From Spisula solida (Eukaryota > Mollusca > Bivalvia > Venerida > Mactridae): a DNA stretch of 64,000 nucleotides. This document shows, one piece after another, positions 62,201 to 64,000 of this stretch. The stretch covers positions 36,076,551-36,140,550 of the forward strand of contig OX365945.1 in the NCBI GenBank assembly GCA_947247005.1. The letters are read 5' to 3'. The notes under the pieces are model-generated. The model saw only the letters and a program-made list of their open reading frames with translations, did no database searches and was not told the DNA's origin. The stretch's first letter is position 1; the number at the start of each line of letters is the position of its first letter. The translations under genes were made by a program, and so were the position numbers.

Positions 62201-64000
62201 ATAATATAAATCATGAAGTGTTACTATAAGATGGAAGCCCTTACCAATACTGACATTATGTGGTATAATATAAATCATGAAGTGTTACTATAAGATCGAA
62301 GTCCTTACCAATACTGACATTATGTGGTATAATATAAATCATGAAGTGTTACTATAAGATGGAAGCCCTTACCAATACTGACATTATGTGGTATAATATA
62401 AATCATGAAGTGTTACTATAAGATGGAAGCCCTTACCAATACTGACATTATGTGGTATAATATAAATCATGAAGTGTTACTATAAGATCGAAGTCCTTAC
62501 CAATACTGACATTATGTGGTATAATATAAATCATGAAGTGTTACTATAAGATGGAAGCCCTTACCAATACTGACATTATGTGGTATAATATAAATCATGA
62601 AGTGTTACTATAAGATGGAAGCCCTTACCAATACTGACATAGACATCTTCATCATCTCCTAATGATGCATCAACAATAGCAGCATATATATCTTTACCAG
62701 CAATCTGCCAATAACAAGATCAACATGTTTATTCAGATTTAAAGCTGCTTTTTCAATTTTTTTTTAGTTCTATACTGAAGTTTATTTACCTAACCGGTTT
62801 TCCTGGAATATATATTGTTACCAACACTAATGTACCCTTTCACATGGAATCAGCAACATCTCCGCATAAACTATGTAGGAAAATTGACTACATGAAGGGT
62901 ATGACCTGCCACAATCAGGAATCCAACACTGATCACCAGGTTACAAATCAAGTAGTCTAACCACTTGACCACAGATGCAGCTAACAAGATCTACATCCAA
63001 GATCATTAATAGAGACCATCTACCATTTCACATTTTACTGTTTGTAAAATATGTCAACGCTAAATATTGAATTAAAATTATTTGAAACTCCACTGCACCT
63101 GATGGTTTCAAACTTATAGTGCTACTTAACCCAGTGTGTATTTCCAAACATAACACATGGCGCATATAATGCACCTTCTTACCACAAACTAATGTATTCT
63201 TCCCTCAAGAAGTTTACCATATAGTATTAACATTATACAGTAGAGCTTCGGTGCCTCTAACTGTCTTCCGATTGGGAACATAGTTCCTGGGACTGAAGAA
63301 CCTGTTCACGGTTTCTAGGGTGTTCGAGGCAAAACCGTTTTAGGCATTGAAGTTCTACTGTAATTATGAGATTTCTAACAGTGGAAGTATTTGTTTATAT
63401 AACAGTTAAATGTTTTTTAGGGATGACTTTTCAAGATTTGCATAAATAAGAAGTTTTGAATAGAGTAAAATATTTACCGATTTATACTGATCCAATGTTG
63501 CTTTGACTTGGAAGTGGTTCTGTCTACTTAACACAGCCATAAATGCTTCACTGGTGATACCTCCCTGTAAATGTAAGATAATAACGGTAAATGGTTCAAA
63601 CTAACCTGGTCCTTGACCTTCCCATTAGCATAATTTATAAGTTGATTTCTTGTCAGCCTTTGTTTATAAGTGGAATGTATTACTAACATGTATGAGGTGT
63701 ACTAGGAATCTAAATCACCAACTTGGCACGACTTTCTCACATATATATATATATACTCCGCCTAAGAAGCTTGTAAGTTGTAATATATTCATGCATAAAA
63801 GCCGAGAACCAAGTTATTAGTTCGAGCTACAATAGTAGAATAGTAAGTACAAATCATACAGAGTTACAGTTCCTGATTCATACTCCATCACAGATTGCTC
63901 CAATAAACGTTGTGTTAGACACACAACTATAAATGGATAAAACCAATGTTGATAATTACAAAGCTCTGTCATTTAAGTTAAACAACATGCAAACATATTT
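56264..64000 (-). CDS. Annexin gene 1, 3' part (repeats 3-4), continues beyond the window
   Basis: The minus-strand exons are 63564-63478 (GGITSEAFMAVLSRQNH, end of repeat 3 helix region), 62704-62629 (AGKDIYAAIVDASLGDDEDV), 58729-58617 (AVEDPVEFY, TSMGTNDNLLIRMVVPRSE) and 56386-56264 (last exon, CRGDYKAMLLSVINK and stop). All phases agree. The last three exons have the same lengths as in annexin gene 2 (76, 113 and 123 nt), showing duplication with conserved structure. Repeat 4 keeps the GxGTxD-type loop and a later acidic residue (RGD), so calcium-dependent membrane binding is plausible. The 5' half, with repeats 1-2 and the promoter, is outside the window. Three of its exon boundaries are embedded in tandem arrays. 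Confidence 0.88.
56381..56960 (-). repeat. Degenerate repeat that starts at the acceptor of the last annexin 1 exon
   Basis: ATCAACCTGAAAATACAAGA at 56381 is the exon's first six bases plus acceptor, read on the plus strand. It recurs in diverged form near 56459, 56535, 56565, 56640, 56737 and 56837. GTTTGTAAAACATGTATGCC and CAAGGTCACAGTGACCTT lie between. Units are roughly 80-100 bp and old. Confidence 0.7.
56966..58023. mobile_element. GGGGCGGATCC-type inverted-repeat element
   Basis: The left end GGCGGATCCAAGGGGGGGCG and right end CGCCAAATCCTGGATACGCC are imperfect complements, each next to CGTACGCCCCCCCTAA. The interior repeats GCTCGCTTCGCTCGC and ATGCTGCTCA words. No transposase frame was recognised. 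It lies in the last intron of annexin gene 1. Confidence 0.65.
58722..59245 (-). repeat. 25- to 30-bp array, about 20 copies, containing a splice acceptor
   Basis: On the minus strand the unit is TGTGTATATATTTTAG followed by TGCGAGCAA or a variant. The copy at 58729 is the real acceptor of exon 58729-58617 (TTTTAG|TGCGAGCAG). Every unit therefore repeats about 16-20 intronic bases, the AG, and the first 8-9 bases of the exon. Variants are TGCGAGC, TGCAAGC, TACGAGC and TGCGGGC. Confidence 0.9.
59428..60328. mobile_element. 901-bp element with 28-bp inverted ends
   Basis: CGAGGGGTGTTCCATATGTA at 59428 and TACATATGGAACACCCCTCG ending at 60328 are perfect complements; pairing continues into TTGTCACT. 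No transposase frame remains. The GGGTGTTCC-type end is reminiscent of mariner-like elements, but the assignment is tentative. It lies in an annexin 1 intron. Confidence 0.8.
60479..62640 (-). repeat. 64-bp array, about 34 copies, containing a splice donor
   Basis: The strict period is 64 bp. On the minus strand each unit contains ATGTCAGTATTG|GTAAGG, the last 12 bases of annexin 1 exon 62704-62629 plus its donor, followed by about 46 intronic bases. The copy joined to the exon is at 62629. Two subtypes are seen on the plus strand, CGAAGTCC and GGAAGCCC, with rare hybrids. Reading through the first donor reaches an in-frame TAA at the end of the first unit. Confidence 0.95.
63238..63360. mobile_element. 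123-bp Tigger/pogo-like MITE
   Basis: CAGTAGAGCTTCGGTGCCTC and GGCATTGAAGTTCTACTG form inverted ends flanked by TA. The CAGTA-type ends and TA flanks match those of the 930-bp element at 44361-45290 in form. It lies in the annexin 1 intron just upstream of exon 62704-62629. Confidence 0.7.

Noticed and set aside
60479..62640. CRISPR-like regular array
   Set aside because: Units are contiguous with no unique spacers, the genome is clearly eukaryotic, and the unit derives from an exon boundary.
1..64000. Autonomous transposon or retroelement proteins
   Set aside because: I looked for reverse transcriptase, integrase and DDE transposase motifs in the longer frames and saw none; the mobile elements present appear non-autonomous.

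Overview
This is a eukaryotic, intron-rich, AT-rich and repeat-rich nuclear window, most likely from a bivalve mollusc (or a close lophotrochozoan relative). The inference rests on spliced genes of animal families (annexins, CDC25, peroxisomal-type FAD oxidoreductases). It also rests on dispersed repeats of a style I associate with bivalve genomes: hairpins built on GCTCACCTGTCAC, GGAC/GACA microsatellites, tRNA-headed SINE-like units and many short inverted-repeat elements. No long reading frame, rRNA, operon or CRISPR array is present; every gene was assembled by hand from short exons whose splice sites and phases agree.

Layout. 1-6323: no gene seen; a 31-bp minisatellite and several hairpins. 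6324-22931 (+): gene A, a six-exon FAD-dependent (sarcosine-oxidase-like) oxidoreductase of 419 residues ending in the peroxisomal signal SKL. Its 11-kb third intron carries, on the same strand, a complete secreted phosphodiesterase of the sphingomyelinase-D/GDPD-like class (11049-13769) fused to four 71-residue Cys-rich repeats. 22932-27269: repeats, including a 38-bp array of about 37 copies. 27270-31941 (+): gene B, a paralogue of gene A with near-identical exon structure and also 419 residues. 32444-34897 (-): a CDC25-type phosphatase, tail to tail with gene B. 34898-41784: repeats. 41785-48451 (-): an annexin lacking only its N-terminal exon(s). 48452-56263: repeats, with no convincing coding exon. 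56264-64000 (-): the 3' half of a second annexin, continuing beyond the window.

The genes do not form one pathway. The oxidoreductases are local duplicates, the annexins are head-to-tail duplicates with equal lengths for their last three exons, and CDC25 lies between the two families. The most unusual signals are: (i) tandem arrays in both annexin genes whose repeat unit contains an exon-intron boundary, so that a splice donor or acceptor is copied up to about 34 times; (ii) a first exon shared by the two oxidoreductase genes at 110 of 111 bases although the other exons have diverged widely, with identity ending at the exon edges; (iii) the nested secreted phosphodiesterase with a novel-looking repeat tail. 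Exon coordinates rest on GT/AG sites and reading-frame continuity only; no transcript data were available.
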